From the NCBI RefSeq assembly GCF_042468235.1, contig NZ_CP170386.1, positions 2,046,001-2,110,000 on the forward strand: 64,000 bases of DNA. The letters run 5' to 3'. The DNA comes from Lonepinella sp042468235 (GTDB lineage Bacteria; Pseudomonadota; Gammaproteobacteria; Enterobacterales; Pasteurellaceae). Positions 1-7,588 of this stretch are shown in pieces. Below the pieces are notes generated by a model. That model did not search any database. It was not told the origin of the DNA and saw only the letters and a program-made list of their open reading frames with translations. Numbering within the stretch: the first letter of the stretch is position 1; each line of letters opens with the position of its first letter. A program made the position numbers and the translations under genes.

Positions 1-392
1 TGTTTGATTTTTTCCGCCATCACGGTGAATGCTTGATCCCAAGACACTGGGGTGAAATCCCCTTCTTTGTGGAATTTACCGTCTTTCATGCGTAATAAGG
101 GGGTTTGTACACGGTCTGCACCGTACATAATTTTGGTCAGGAAATAACCTTTAATACAGTTCAAGCCACGGTTGACTTCCGCATCAGGATCGCCCTGTGT
201 TGCGACTACGCGCCCATCTTTGGTGCCGACCAACACACTACAGCCAGTACCACAAAAACGGCAAGGGGCTTTATCCCATTTAATTCCCGTATCATCGGCA
301 TATACATTTGTCACAGGAATGGCCATTCCCGCCGCGGTGGCGGCTGCCAGCGCGGCATTCGCTTTCATAAAATCTCTACGATTGAGTTCCAT
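1..392 (-). CDS. napA: NapA, periplasmic nitrate reductase, N-terminal part (cut by window edge)
   Basis: Catalytic molybdenum subunit that reduces nitrate to nitrite in the periplasm. The visible 130 residues begin with a twin-arginine signal (NRRDFMK) and a hydrophobic alanine-rich stretch. The CRFCGTGCSV segment follows, which with a later cysteine (GLNCIKGY) holds the N-terminal 4Fe-4S cluster, and GLNCIKGYFL is typical of NapA. The rest of the gene, with the Mo-bis-MGD domains, lies outside the window. It follows napD by 53 bases and should be co-transcribed from the FNR-box promoter ahead of napF. Identification is firm from the signal, cluster motif and context. Confidence 0.95.
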   Translation of the reverse strand, partial: MELNRRDFMKANAALAAATAAGMAIPVTNVYADDTGIKWDKAPCRFCGTGCSVLVGTKDGRVVATQGDPDAEVNRGLNCIKGYFLTKIMYGADRVQTPLLRMKDGKFHKEGDFTPVSWDQAFTVMAEKIK

Positions 393-445
393 AGTCTTGT
401 CCCACGTTTTGCTATGTTTTTAATAAAAAATAATCAGTTAAAAAG

Positions 446-709
446 TTATTGCTCATCAAGATAATTGGCAATCAGAGAGACCACAATTACGCCATTAATC
501 TCTTTTACTTCATCTATACGATCCGCTAAGGTTAATTGACGATCGCTCTCAATCGTCACCACTAACTTGCCTTCTTCCCGTTTTTCAGCGTGAATTTCTG
601 TATGTGGAATCGTCAATATGTCAGCTTTCACCTGTTCTAATTTTGTCGGTTTCGCTTGCACCACAAGGCTGCACACATACCAATTTTCACTTGGGTTTAG
701 ATTATCCAT
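446..709 (-). CDS. napD: NapD, chaperone for NapA maturation
   Basis: Small cytoplasmic protein (87 aa) that in known systems binds the Tat signal of NapA and holds back export until the cofactor is inserted. The sequence has the family pattern: WYVCSLVVQA strand, an HTEIHAEKREEGKLVV segment and a C-terminal INGVIVVSLIANYL strand, fitting a ferredoxin-like fold. Length is normal. It starts 6 bases after the napF stop and precedes napA, the usual napF-D-A order of Haemophilus. No feature is missing; the call rests on motif plus position. Confidence 0.93.
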   Translation of the reverse strand: MDNLNPSENWYVCSLVVQAKPTKLEQVKADILTIPHTEIHAEKREEGKLVVTIESDRQLTLADRIDEVKEINGVIVVSLIANYLDEQ

Positions 710-715
710 TTTTTC

Positions 716-1240
716 TTATGCTATATTTAAAATATGAATGGCTTGTGTCGGACAAACTGCTAAACAAGCCCCACAACCATTACAACTTTCTAATGCTAAA
801 ATTAATTCCACAATGCCACCGAGTTTTGGGCGAAAACGAATAGCTCGGCTGTCGCAACTGTCGCCACAGGAACGACATTCAATGTTGTGAGTTAATAAAC
901 AGTTATGTTGTATTTCAACTTTATGTAACCAAGGAGTTTCATCAGTTGCACGAAAGACATCTTCCGGACAACTTTCCATACAGTGTTGGCAAAAGGTACA
1001 TTCGCCACGTGCAAAATCAATTTCAGGAAAACCGCCTTTGCCTTTGATGATAATCTGCGTTTCACAAGCTGTGATACATTTATCGCACACCGTACATTTT
1101 TCCACAAATTCATTCAAATTCGCCCAAGGTGGGCGGATTGCTTGATAACCTTGCACTTTCTCCTGTTCTGTTTTCAGACTATGCAAAAATCGTCCCTGTA
1201 AAAATGCACGGCGTGGTAAAGACGGTTGGCTGTGTTGCAA
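716..1240 (-). CDS. napF: NapF, ferredoxin-type protein of the nap operon
   Basis: Cytoplasmic iron-sulfur protein of 174 aa, thought to help load or maintain the Fe-S/Mo centres of NapA. Cysteine groups are visible at CTVCDKCITAC, CTFCQHCMESCP, CRSCGDSCDS and CNGCGACLAVCP, enough for three to four 4Fe-4S clusters. An RRAFLQGRF segment near the N-terminus resembles a twin-arginine motif but is a common NapF feature. The start is TTG: a TAA stop lies nine codons upstream in frame with no ATG or GTG between, and AAAGAG sits 5-8 bases before the TTG. It is the first gene of the nap operon, with FNR and NarP-like sites upstream. Confidence 0.92.
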   Translation of the reverse strand: MQHSQPSLPRRAFLQGRFLHSLKTEQEKVQGYQAIRPPWANLNEFVEKCTVCDKCITACETQIIIKGKGGFPEIDFARGECTFCQHCMESCPEDVFRATDETPWLHKVEIQHNCLLTHNIECRSCGDSCDSRAIRFRPKLGGIVELILALESCNGCGACLAVCPTQAIHILNIA

Positions 1241-1307
1241 AAAAATCTCTTTATATACTTAGTTTAAATAGTGATTAATTATGAAGCGTTTTAGAGAAAT
1301 TTATTAT

Positions 1308-1322
1308 TACCCTAAGGGGGTA
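1308..1322 (-). promoter_or_regulatory. NarP/NarL-like inverted repeat upstream of napF
   Basis: TACCCTAAGGGGGTA is an inverted pair of NarL/NarP-type heptamers (TACCCTA and TACCCCC) separated by one base. The E. coli NarP sites have a two-base spacer, so this is an imperfect match. It lies between the FNR box and napF, where a nitrate/nitrite response regulator would act. Inferred from sequence only. Confidence 0.4.
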
Positions 1323-1347
1323 TTTATGGGTGATTTTGGAATTTTTA

Positions 1348-1361
1348 TTGATTAGGATCAA
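1348..1361 (-). promoter_or_regulatory. FNR box of the nap operon
   Basis: TTGATTAGGATCAA matches the FNR consensus TTGAT-N4-ATCAA at every defined base. If FNR acts at -41.5, transcription on the minus strand would start near 1313, and an AT-rich TAAATA at about 1321-1326 would be the -10. This fits anaerobic induction of nap. Confidence 0.75.
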
Positions 1362-1365
1362 AAAA

Positions 1366-1407
1366 AGTGAATAAATAATAAAACCGTCTGAATAAGACAG
1401 ACGGTTT
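1366..1407 (-). terminator. Rho-independent terminator after nlpD
   Basis: Ten-base stem AAACCGTCTG / CAGACGGTTT with a seven-base loop, followed on the minus strand by a T-rich tract (TTTATTATTTATT). An uptake signal AAGTGCGGT lies just inside, between the hairpin and the nlpD stop (1415-1423). It separates nlpD from the nap promoter. Confidence 0.75.
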
Positions 1408-1439
1408 GACAGAAAAGTGCGGTGATAAAATGGCTATTT

Positions 1440-2741
1440 TTAACGTTTCGGTAAATAACGAGTTGGATCCACAGATTTACCTTTATAGCGAATTTCAAAG
1501 TGAAGTTTTACACTATTGGTACCCGAACTTCCCATTTTGGCAATCTGTTGCCCCGCTTTAACTTGCTGTTGGTCGCTGACAGAAATGCTGTCATTATGTG
1601 CATAAGCACTTAAGAAATCATCATTATGTTTAATAATAATTAAGTTACCATAACCACGTAATGCATTACCCGCATAAACCACACGTCCAGCAGCGGCGGC
1701 ATAAACAGCTTGACCTTTTGAACCGCTAATATCCACCCCTTTATTGCCACCGTCAGAATTTGAGAACCCTTGTACCACTTTACCAGAGGTTGGCCATTGC
1801 CAAGTAATATTAGATTGTGGTGTGGTTGAATAACTACTACTTGAGCTTGATACCGCGGTGGCAGTGACAGTTCCCGCCGTGGCAGCACCAGAAACGACAC
1901 CCGTCGTAGTGGTTGTCGTGATAGGTGAACTGGTTGTTGTGGTGGCTTTAATTGGCCCCGCTACTGCTTGTTCTGCCGAACCTGCAGTGGCTTTGATAGG
2001 ACCAGTTACTGTACCGTCAGAACCATATTGTGTTCCATTGGCAGCCGCAGTATAAGTTACTGCGGGTTGTGTGGTGACGCTCACTTCTTTACATTCTTGT
2101 TTAGTTTCTGTTGTGGTGATGGTCGTTGAACCATTAGATGTTTTTAAGGTTTGTCCAATGCTTAATTTATAGGGTTCACTCATCCCATTTAGACTAGCCA
2201 GTTCTTTGACATCAATCCCCGCAATATAAGCAATTAAGAACATCGTATCGCCTTTTCTCACCGTATAGCTAGTCCCTTTATAGAAACCTTTGTCGATTTT
2301 GCTGTAATCAGGCGCATTTGTTTGACTATTACGTGGAATTTCTACGCTTTGACTTTGGTTACTTGCAGCCGGTTTAGTCACCTGTACTTGCACGGGTTGA
2401 CACACGGTTTTGGTGGTTGTTACTGGCTGTGTAGATTGTTGTTGCACTTGTTGTAGGGATGGTGCAGTATTTGTTGTCGCCACAGCAGTGGTATTTACCG
2501 TATTGGCATAAGTCCCCGCTTGATTTGCCACGCTTTGGGTGACTACTTGATCGTTCATACCAACTGGCATATTACTTGGTTGAACCTGTGGTTCCCAAGT
2601 GCTATTGGTACTGGTTTCGACGGGTTGCATAATACCCGGAGTTAGTGAACTATCCGCACTTACAACTGGGGCGTGATTAGAACCTGAACAAGCGGTTAAT
2701 ACGAAAGCAGTTAAAGGGAGTAATAAAAATGTTTTGTTCAT
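1440..2741 (-). CDS. nlpD: NlpD/LppB, LysM and M23-like lipoprotein (amidase activator)
   Basis: Outer-membrane lipoprotein of 433 aa. A signal peptide ends in the lipobox LTAC (Cys 18). A long Thr/Ser/Val-rich region follows. A LysM peptidoglycan-binding domain sits around residues 155-205 (YTVRKGDTMFLIAYIAGID) and a C-terminal LytM/M23-like domain around 315-433. The first metal-ligand motif of active M23 enzymes is degenerate (KGVDISGSKG, no His), as in NlpD and EnvC, which activate cell-wall amidases rather than cut the wall. Low-complexity threonine repeats lie around residues 245-305. ATG is preferred over a TTG two codons upstream because AAGAGA lies seven bases before it. Last gene of the ftsB-to-nlpD cluster; rpoS, its usual neighbour in enterobacteria, is absent. 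Confidence 0.92.
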   Translation of the reverse strand: MNKTFLLLPLTAFVLTACSGSNHAPVVSADSSLTPGIMQPVETSTNSTWEPQVQPSNMPVGMNDQVVTQSVANQAGTYANTVNTTAVATTNTAPSLQQVQQQSTQPVTTTKTVCQPVQVQVTKPAASNQSQSVEIPRNSQTNAPDYSKIDKGFYKGTSYTVRKGDTMFLIAYIAGIDVKELASLNGMSEPYKLSIGQTLKTSNGSTTITTTETKQECKEVSVTTQPAVTYTAAANGTQYGSDGTVTGPIKATAGSAEQAVAGPIKATTTTSSPITTTTTTGVVSGAATAGTVTATAVSSSSSSYSTTPQSNITWQWPTSGKVVQGFSNSDGGNKGVDISGSKGQAVYAAAAGRVVYAGNALRGYGNLIIIKHNDDFLSAYAHNDSISVSDQQQVKAGQQIAKMGSSGTNSVKLHFEIRYKGKSVDPTRYLPKR

Positions 2742-2756
2742 AGTCAAATCTCTTAA

Positions 2757-2951
2757 TTATTTCATGTTTGATGGCATTTGGCTGGGTTGAATCTCGGGTA
2801 TAAAACCGCCTCCTTCTACAGCGCCAGTTCCGGCTACTGGTTGCATAATGCCGTTTGGTAATTCATTTGGATCTTTGGGTTGTACGGATTGTGAAGAACA
2901 AGCCACGACACAACAGATTATTGCTAATCCAAAAATAAATTTTTTTATCAT
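2757..2951 (-). CDS. Small lipoprotein sharing the NlpD N-terminal motif
   Basis: A 64-residue lipoprotein precursor: positive N-terminus (MIKKF), hydrophobic stretch and lipobox VVAC with Cys 18, leaving a mature peptide of about 47 residues. The mature part carries NGIMQPV and PEIQPSQMPSNMK. The adjacent nlpD product has PGIMQPV and PQVQPSNMPVGMN at the same distance from its lipid-anchored cysteine. The longer open frame (to 3005) would start with an unlikely Arg/Cys-rich sequence inside yqaA, so the inner ATG is used. It lies 15 bases ahead of nlpD and is surely co-transcribed. No function is known to me; a shared partner or localisation with NlpD is inferred. Confidence 0.75.
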   Translation of the reverse strand: MIKKFIFGLAIICCVVACSSQSVQPKDPNELPNGIMQPVAGTGAVEGGGFIPEIQPSQMPSNMK

Positions 2952-2956
2952 ATTAT

Positions 2957-3532
2957 TTATCTCAAAATTAAATAAGCAATAACAGCAAGGACGACGACGG
3001 ACCAACCGATTAACTCAATAGATTTACGTAATTTTGCCGCGAATTTCTCACCGCCCCATGCGGCTAGTTTGGCGACTAATACAAAACGTGCTAAGCGAGA
3101 AATAAAAGCGGTTGCGACAAAAGGTAAAAATACCATCAGCATGACACCTGCCGCAATAGTAAAAATTTTATAAGGAATCGGTGAAAATCCAGCGACAAAC
3201 ACCACCAAAATCCCCCATTTTTCAAACCACGAAATAGCCGTGTCCCAATAAGGTTGATAGCCTAATTTGATAATATATCCTTGTACAAAGTCAAAGGCAT
3301 AATAGCCTAAGCCATAACCAATCATACCGCCCATGACCGACGCAAGTGCGGTGTAGAATGCTAATTTTAATGCATCCTTTGGTTTTGACATAGACATCGG
3401 AATCAGCATAACATCTGGCGGAACGGGAAAGAAAATGGCTTCAATAAAGCTCACCAAACAAAGCCAAAATACCGCAAAACGATGTCTTGACCATTGCATG
3501 GTTTTATCATACATTGCACCGAAAATGTTCAA
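2957..3532 (-). CDS. yqaA: YqaA-like DedA-related inner-membrane protein
   Basis: Polytopic membrane protein of 191 aa of the VTT/DedA-related YqaA group. Features seen: hydrophobic N-terminal helix with FIEAIFFPVPPDVML, a Gly-rich MGGMIGYGLGYYAF segment, and FVAGFSPIPYKIFTIAAGV, which is characteristic of the family. Related DedA proteins are linked to lipid-carrier or membrane homeostasis; a specific substrate is not established. The chosen start is TTG with AGGA eight bases before it. An ATG six codons further in has no visible ribosome site, but either could be used. It occupies the slot between surE and nlpD where enterobacteria carry pcm. Confidence 0.82.
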   Translation of the reverse strand: MNIFGAMYDKTMQWSRHRFAVFWLCLVSFIEAIFFPVPPDVMLIPMSMSKPKDALKLAFYTALASVMGGMIGYGLGYYAFDFVQGYIIKLGYQPYWDTAISWFEKWGILVVFVAGFSPIPYKIFTIAAGVMLMVFLPFVATAFISRLARFVLVAKLAAWGGEKFAAKLRKSIELIGWSVVVLAVIAYLILR

Positions 3533-3570
3533 ATTTATATCCTGTTTTTATGCGATAAGCAAAGTTGTTA

Positions 3571-4311
3571 TTATTCCTTGTCTAACCAGTTTTGTAAAGC
3601 AACGATTGAATGATGTGCGGTCAAATCTGGTTGAATAGGGGTAATCGCCACATAGCCATTTTGTAGCGCATAAAAATCAGTCCCGTTCCCTGCTTCATCC
3701 GGCAACCCTGCCGGGCCGATCCAATAAATCACTTCATTACGTGGATCTTGCTGTTTAATAATTTCTGCCGCAGAAGCACGATGTCCCAGCCGACAAACTT
3801 GTAATCCTTTGATTTCATTATAAGGCAAATCAGGTACATTAATATTAATCATTTCACGCCTGCTTAATAATTCTCCATGTAAGCGTGGCACGAGATCACA
3901 GACCACTTTTGCTGCTGTTTCATAATGTTGACGACCATCTAAAGATACGGCTACCGCCGGCAAGCCCAAATGGCGACCTTCCATTGCCGCTGCCACCGTA
4001 CCAGAATAAAGTGTATCATCACCTAAATTTGCCCCCGCATTAATGCCCGATACCACTAAATCAATTTTACCGGATAAAAAGCCGTTCAAAGCAAGATGCA
4101 CGCAATCTGCCGGTGTGCCATTAATGCAGTAATCACCATTGTCTAATTTACGTGGACGTAACGGTTCAACCAAGGTTAATGAGTTTGACGCGGCACTGCG
4201 ATTGCGGTCAGGCGCAACCACAATCACATTAGCGAAGCGACGTAAATACGCCGCTAAAATTTGAATCCCTTCGGCATGATAACCGTCATCATTGGATAAT
4301 AAAATATTCAT
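3571..4311 (-). CDS. surE: SurE, 5'/3'-nucleotidase
   Basis: Metal-dependent phosphatase acting on nucleoside 5'- and 3'-monophosphates and short polyphosphate. The N-terminus MNILLSNDDG gives the metal-binding Asp 8 and Asp 9. SAASNSLT around 39-46 and SGINAGANLGDDTLYSGTV around 88-106 supply the remaining ligands (Ser 39, Asn 91). At 246 aa the length is standard for the family. It starts 9 bases after the truD stop and shares the conserved truD-surE order of gamma-proteobacteria. Confidence 0.96.
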   Translation of the reverse strand: MNILLSNDDGYHAEGIQILAAYLRRFANVIVVAPDRNRSAASNSLTLVEPLRPRKLDNGDYCINGTPADCVHLALNGFLSGKIDLVVSGINAGANLGDDTLYSGTVAAAMEGRHLGLPAVAVSLDGRQHYETAAKVVCDLVPRLHGELLSRREMININVPDLPYNEIKGLQVCRLGHRASAAEIIKQQDPRNEVIYWIGPAGLPDEAGNGTDFYALQNGYVAITPIQPDLTAHHSIVALQNWLDKE

Positions 4312-4320
4312 GCTGCTTTC

Positions 4321-5334
4321 CTATTTTTGTTCTTTAATTAATACTAATTCTCTAACCAAAGCGGTGGCATAACTGCCAGCCGGTAAATAAAAAGCGAGTT
4401 TTAACCCGCTATCCACAAATTGCCAAGAAAAATTTTGTGGTTGCATTAATAACGGTCTGCGTGCCGGTTTTAAGTGTTCTTGTTGCATTAATTTTTGTAA
4501 TGCTAGATGTTCTGCTACCACTGTATTTTCTAGTTCACAAGCTGATTGTATAGTTTCACCAATTAATGGTGCTGTCAGCGAAATATCCCGATTTTCTAAC
4601 CGCACTTGTAAGGCAGCTAAGTCTTCTTTTTCATCTGCGACAAACCAACTATGTGAACCGCTTAACTGCACAATGTCTTGTGCTAAAATTTGGTTAGCTA
4701 ACCCCATTTCAATCCGTTTTGATACCACGAGATTAAAGATTTCACTGCGAGCAGCGGATAAATAAAAACTACGTTTTTTACGATCTCTAACCTGAATTTC
4801 ACCTTTTGCCCAAGCCATGGCTTGAGTCAAATTATGACCGTCTCGTCCGAAACGTTGTTCCATAAAATAATTAGGAAAGCCAACATTCTGCAAATTTTTT
4901 AACCGCACTTTTAATGCATCGGTTTCCGCCACATCACGCAATAAAAGCTCAAAATCATTACCGTCTAAACTACCGATACGAATTTTGCGATTATGGCGCG
5001 TGACATCAAGGATTTCCACACCATCTAATTGAAACTGGTTAAAATCAGGGGTAGGCTTGCCGGGGAGTTGAATACTGAACCATTGTTCTGTCACGGCGTG
5101 GCGATCTTTCAAGCCTGCATAACTTATTTGACGGGCCGGTACACCACAAAACGCCGCCAACTTTTCGCCCACAAAAAGGGTGTTAGCATTGATTTTGCGA
5201 ACCTTGACCGCCACAAATTCGCCGTCCCCCGACATTTCATAACCTAACCGTTCTTTTACCACAAAATCGGCACATTCTGCCTTTAAAAGTGCGGTTTGTT
5301 CTGGTTGAGTTTGTAAATAGGCTAAATCTAGCAT
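4321..5334 (-). CDS. truD: TruD, tRNA pseudouridine(13) synthase
   Basis: Converts U13 of tRNA-Glu to pseudouridine. The TruD signature SYAGLKDRHAVTEQWFS is present, with catalytic Asp 77. NYFMEQRFGR and the C-terminal LAFYLPAGSYATALVREL segment are also typical. Length 337 aa is close to the E. coli enzyme. The ATG overlaps the last base of the ispF stop (TAATG), showing translational coupling inside the ispD-ispF-truD-surE run. An uptake signal (about 5286-5294) lies near the 5' end of the gene. Confidence 0.96.
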   Translation of the reverse strand: MLDLAYLQTQPEQTALLKAECADFVVKERLGYEMSGDGEFVAVKVRKINANTLFVGEKLAAFCGVPARQISYAGLKDRHAVTEQWFSIQLPGKPTPDFNQFQLDGVEILDVTRHNRKIRIGSLDGNDFELLLRDVAETDALKVRLKNLQNVGFPNYFMEQRFGRDGHNLTQAMAWAKGEIQVRDRKKRSFYLSAARSEIFNLVVSKRIEMGLANQILAQDIVQLSGSHSWFVADEKEDLAALQVRLENRDISLTAPLIGETIQSACELENTVVAEHLALQKLMQQEHLKPARRPLLMQPQNFSWQFVDSGLKLAFYLPAGSYATALVRELVLIKEQK

Positions 5335-5810
5335 TAGGCTTTTACCAACAATGCAACGGCTTCAGTGGCAATACCTTCGCCACGTCCAGTAAATCCCAGT
5401 TTTTCGGTGGTAGTGGCTTTGACATTCACTTGCTCAAGATTACATTGTAAGTCCGTGGCAATTACTTCTCGCATCGCATCAATATATGGACGCATTTTCG
5501 GTGCTTGAGCGATAATGGTGACATCTACATTACCGATTTTATACCCTTTTTGTTGTACCTGAGCAAAGGCCTCACGCAACAAAATGCGGCTATCAATATC
5601 TTTAAATTGCATATCGGTATCGGGAAATAATTTGCCAATATCTCCCAATGTCACCGCCCCAAGTAAAGCATCGGTTAAGGCATGCAATGCCACATCGCCA
5701 TCACTGTGAGCGATAAATCCTGTATGATAAGGCACTTCAACACCGCCAATAATTAACCGACGATCTTGTCCAAAAGCATGTACATCAAAGCCATGTCCGA
5801 TTCGGATCAT
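5334..5810 (-). CDS. ispF: IspF, 2-C-methyl-D-erythritol 2,4-cyclodiphosphate synthase
   Basis: Fifth enzyme of the MEP isoprenoid pathway; cyclises CDP-methylerythritol 2-phosphate and releases CMP. The zinc ligands are visible: GFDVHAF (Asp 9, His 11) and His 43 in DVALHALTDALLGA. KATTTEKLGFTGRGEGI is the conserved C-terminal loop. Length 158 aa is standard. It overlaps ispD by four bases, so the two successive-pathway enzymes are translationally coupled. Confidence 0.97.
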   Translation of the reverse strand: MIRIGHGFDVHAFGQDRRLIIGGVEVPYHTGFIAHSDGDVALHALTDALLGAVTLGDIGKLFPDTDMQFKDIDSRILLREAFAQVQQKGYKIGNVDVTIIAQAPKMRPYIDAMREVIATDLQCNLEQVNVKATTTEKLGFTGRGEGIATEAVALLVKA

Positions 5811-6550
5811 AATGTTTCCTTGTTGTTTTGTTGAGATAAGTAAAATGCTGCCAACGCCAAATCTTCTGGGCGGGTCACTTTGATATTATCGGTTCGACCT
5901 GAAACTAAGTGCGGTTGAAATCCGGCGAGTTCCATCGCAGATGCTTCATCAGTAATTGCCAGTCCTTGTTGTAACGCTGTTTGTAAAGCATCTCGCAATA
6001 AATCCACAGGGAAAAACTGCGGGGTTTGTGCGAGCCAAATATGATTTCGATCTTCGGTTTGTTGAATTTGTTGATTTCCTGTGGCTCGTTTAATGGTATC
6101 AATAGCGGGTGTCGCCAAAATGGCACCGTTAGGATCTTGAATCGCGAATAATTTATTGATATCAGCATGAGTTAGGCAAGGACGAGCGGCATCATGCACC
6201 AATACCCAAGTATTGTCACCGGGTTGAATGTGTTTTAGACCATTGAGTACACTATCGGCTCTTGTTTTCCCACCGTGAATGACACAAATTGTTGGGTGAT
6301 TTAAAAACGAGAAATCCTTTAAATAAGGATCATTGGGTGCCACCGCTAAAATAATTTGCTCAATATTTGCTGGGTGGGTTAGTAACACATTCAAACTATG
6401 CTCTAAAATGGTTTTACCTTGAATTTGCAAATATTGTTTCGGTTTATCTGCTTGCATACGAGATCCCACGCCAGCTGCCGGTATTACGGCGACAATTCGA
6501 CGATGAGCAACGGGAAAAAGTGCGGTGTTTTTTGGGGGATTTTTTGTCAT
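5807..6550 (-). CDS. ispD: IspD, 2-C-methyl-D-erythritol 4-phosphate cytidylyltransferase
   Basis: Third enzyme of the MEP pathway, making CDP-methylerythritol from CTP and MEP. The CTP-binding loop PAAGVGSRMQADKPKQYL is near the N-terminus, and LVHDAARPC and VSGRTDNIKVTRPEDL are conserved further in. Length 247 aa. ATG is taken instead of a TTG one codon upstream because AAGG lies seven bases ahead of it. It starts 9 bases after the ftsB stop, the conserved ftsB-ispD-ispF order. Two uptake signals lie in the gene, at about 5908 and 6519. Confidence 0.96.
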   Translation of the reverse strand: MTKNPPKNTALFPVAHRRIVAVIPAAGVGSRMQADKPKQYLQIQGKTILEHSLNVLLTHPANIEQIILAVAPNDPYLKDFSFLNHPTICVIHGGKTRADSVLNGLKHIQPGDNTWVLVHDAARPCLTHADINKLFAIQDPNGAILATPAIDTIKRATGNQQIQQTEDRNHIWLAQTPQFFPVDLLRDALQTALQQGLAITDEASAMELAGFQPHLVSGRTDNIKVTRPEDLALAAFYLSQQNNKETL

Positions 6551-6559
6551 CAATAAACC

Positions 6560-6838
6560 TTATTTATTCTCTTTCACAATTCGATAAAAGGTTTCGTTGG
6601 GTTTCACCATTTCATATTGTAATCTTGCGCGTTCCTGAATTGCATTCACCCCATCTTTTAGATCTTTGATTTCCGCATAAATAAGCTGATTACGTTGCGA
6701 AAGTTTAGCATTTTCTTCTTTTTTCAGTGCAATTTCATCTGATGTTTGTTGATAATCAAGATAGCCATTTTTACCAAACCAAAAATCGTATTGAAATAAC
6801 AGTAGTACCGCGCTAAGTAGGATAATTAATACTCGCAT
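6560..6838 (-). CDS. ftsB: FtsB, cell-division protein
   Basis: Small bitopic division protein (92 aa) of the FtsQLB complex that links the early divisome to septal peptidoglycan synthesis. One N-terminal membrane helix (residues 3-17, VLIILLSAVLLLFQY) is followed by GKNGYLDY and a leucine-zipper-like periplasmic coiled coil (about 28-70). ERARLQYEMVKPNETFYRIV is the conserved C-terminal part. It is the first gene of the ispD-ispF-truD-surE run and is preceded by about 180 bases shared with the divergent lipoprotein gene. Confidence 0.95.
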   Translation of the reverse strand: MRVLIILLSAVLLLFQYDFWFGKNGYLDYQQTSDEIALKKEENAKLSQRNQLIYAEIKDLKDGVNAIQERARLQYEMVKPNETFYRIVKENK

Positions 6839-6980
6839 AATATTTAATTTAAAGGATAAATTTATTCTTATAGTTTAGGGGAAAAATAGGGATAAAACAA
6901 ACATAAAAGTGGCTTTTTTAGGGAATGTGGTGGAGATCATGAATTTTGTTCTTTTTGCTGGTTATATTGCAAACAAGCGG

Positions 6981-6986
6981 TATAAT
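6981..6986 (+). promoter_or_regulatory. -10 element for the lipoprotein gene at 7019
   Basis: A consensus TATAAT lies 33 bases before the ATG. No good -35 is seen at the standard distance (TTGCTG would need a 20-base spacer). It would serve the lipoprotein gene and perhaps fruBKA by read-through. Confidence 0.4.
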
Positions 6987-7018
6987 ATGACAAGATTAGA
7001 TTCAGTTAAGGAGATGCT

Positions 7019-7531
7019 ATGTTAAAAAAACTATCATTGATGTTGGTATTGGCGTGTTTGTCTGCTTGCTCATCAGTGACATCTTATATTCCATTTATGG
7101 GAAGTGAGAAAAACGTGATTAATTTGGATAAAGATCAAGTTGATCAGAAATCCTATGCGGTGGCTTATTCTGCTACAGTGCAAACTTATAAAGGTTCGGT
7201 GAACGAGGCTTATGATGTCGATTCGTTTACTAGTGGGGTGAATGATTGGTATCTCGGACGAATTTTAGTCTCTATCGATCAGATTAAAGCAAAATTGGCT
7301 TCAGGCATTGATAGTAATGTACATGCTTATTATAGTGGCGTGGTGTTTGCAGCAGATTTGCAAAGTAATTTTAGCCGTTTAAGTGCGGATTGTTGGACGA
7401 AAATTGATCGTCTGAGTATGACACAAGGGATTTATGATGCGATGCGTGATTTGCAAAAAGATCGTGCCAAATCAGAAAATGATGAATACTTAAGCAAAGG
7501 TAGTGAAGAATTGCTAAGTATTTGTAGATAA
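7019..7531 (+). CDS. Putative lipoprotein of unknown function upstream of fruBKA
   Basis: Predicted lipoprotein precursor, 170 aa. The signal MLKKLSLMLVLACLSAC ends in lipobox LSAC (Cys 17), followed by SSVTSYIPFMGSEK. The mature part is mixed alpha/beta in appearance with Tyr/Ser-rich segments and two late cysteines (SADCWTK and LLSICR) that could form a disulfide. I do not recognise a named family; similar lipoproteins occur in Pasteurellaceae. GGAG lies five bases ahead of the ATG. It is read in the same direction as fruB and is separated from it by a hairpin plus T-tract. Confidence 0.75.
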   Translation: MLKKLSLMLVLACLSACSSVTSYIPFMGSEKNVINLDKDQVDQKSYAVAYSATVQTYKGSVNEAYDVDSFTSGVNDWYLGRILVSIDQIKAKLASGIDSNVHAYYSGVVFAADLQSNFSRLSADCWTKIDRLSMTQGIYDAMRDLQKDRAKSENDEYLSKGSEELLSICR

Positions 7532-7538
7532 AGTGATA

Positions 7539-7570
7539 GGTTAGGCTCTTTAGGGTCTAACCTTTTTTTT
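7539..7570 (+). terminator. Rho-independent terminator between lipoprotein gene and fruB
   Basis: Stem GGTTAGGC / GTCTAACC with an eight-base loop, then eight T residues. The fruB ribosome site (AGAAGGAAA) begins only a few bases later, so the structure could attenuate entry into fruBKA rather than simply end the upstream transcript. Confidence 0.8.
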
Positions 7571-7588
7571 CAGAAGGAAAATTGCCGA

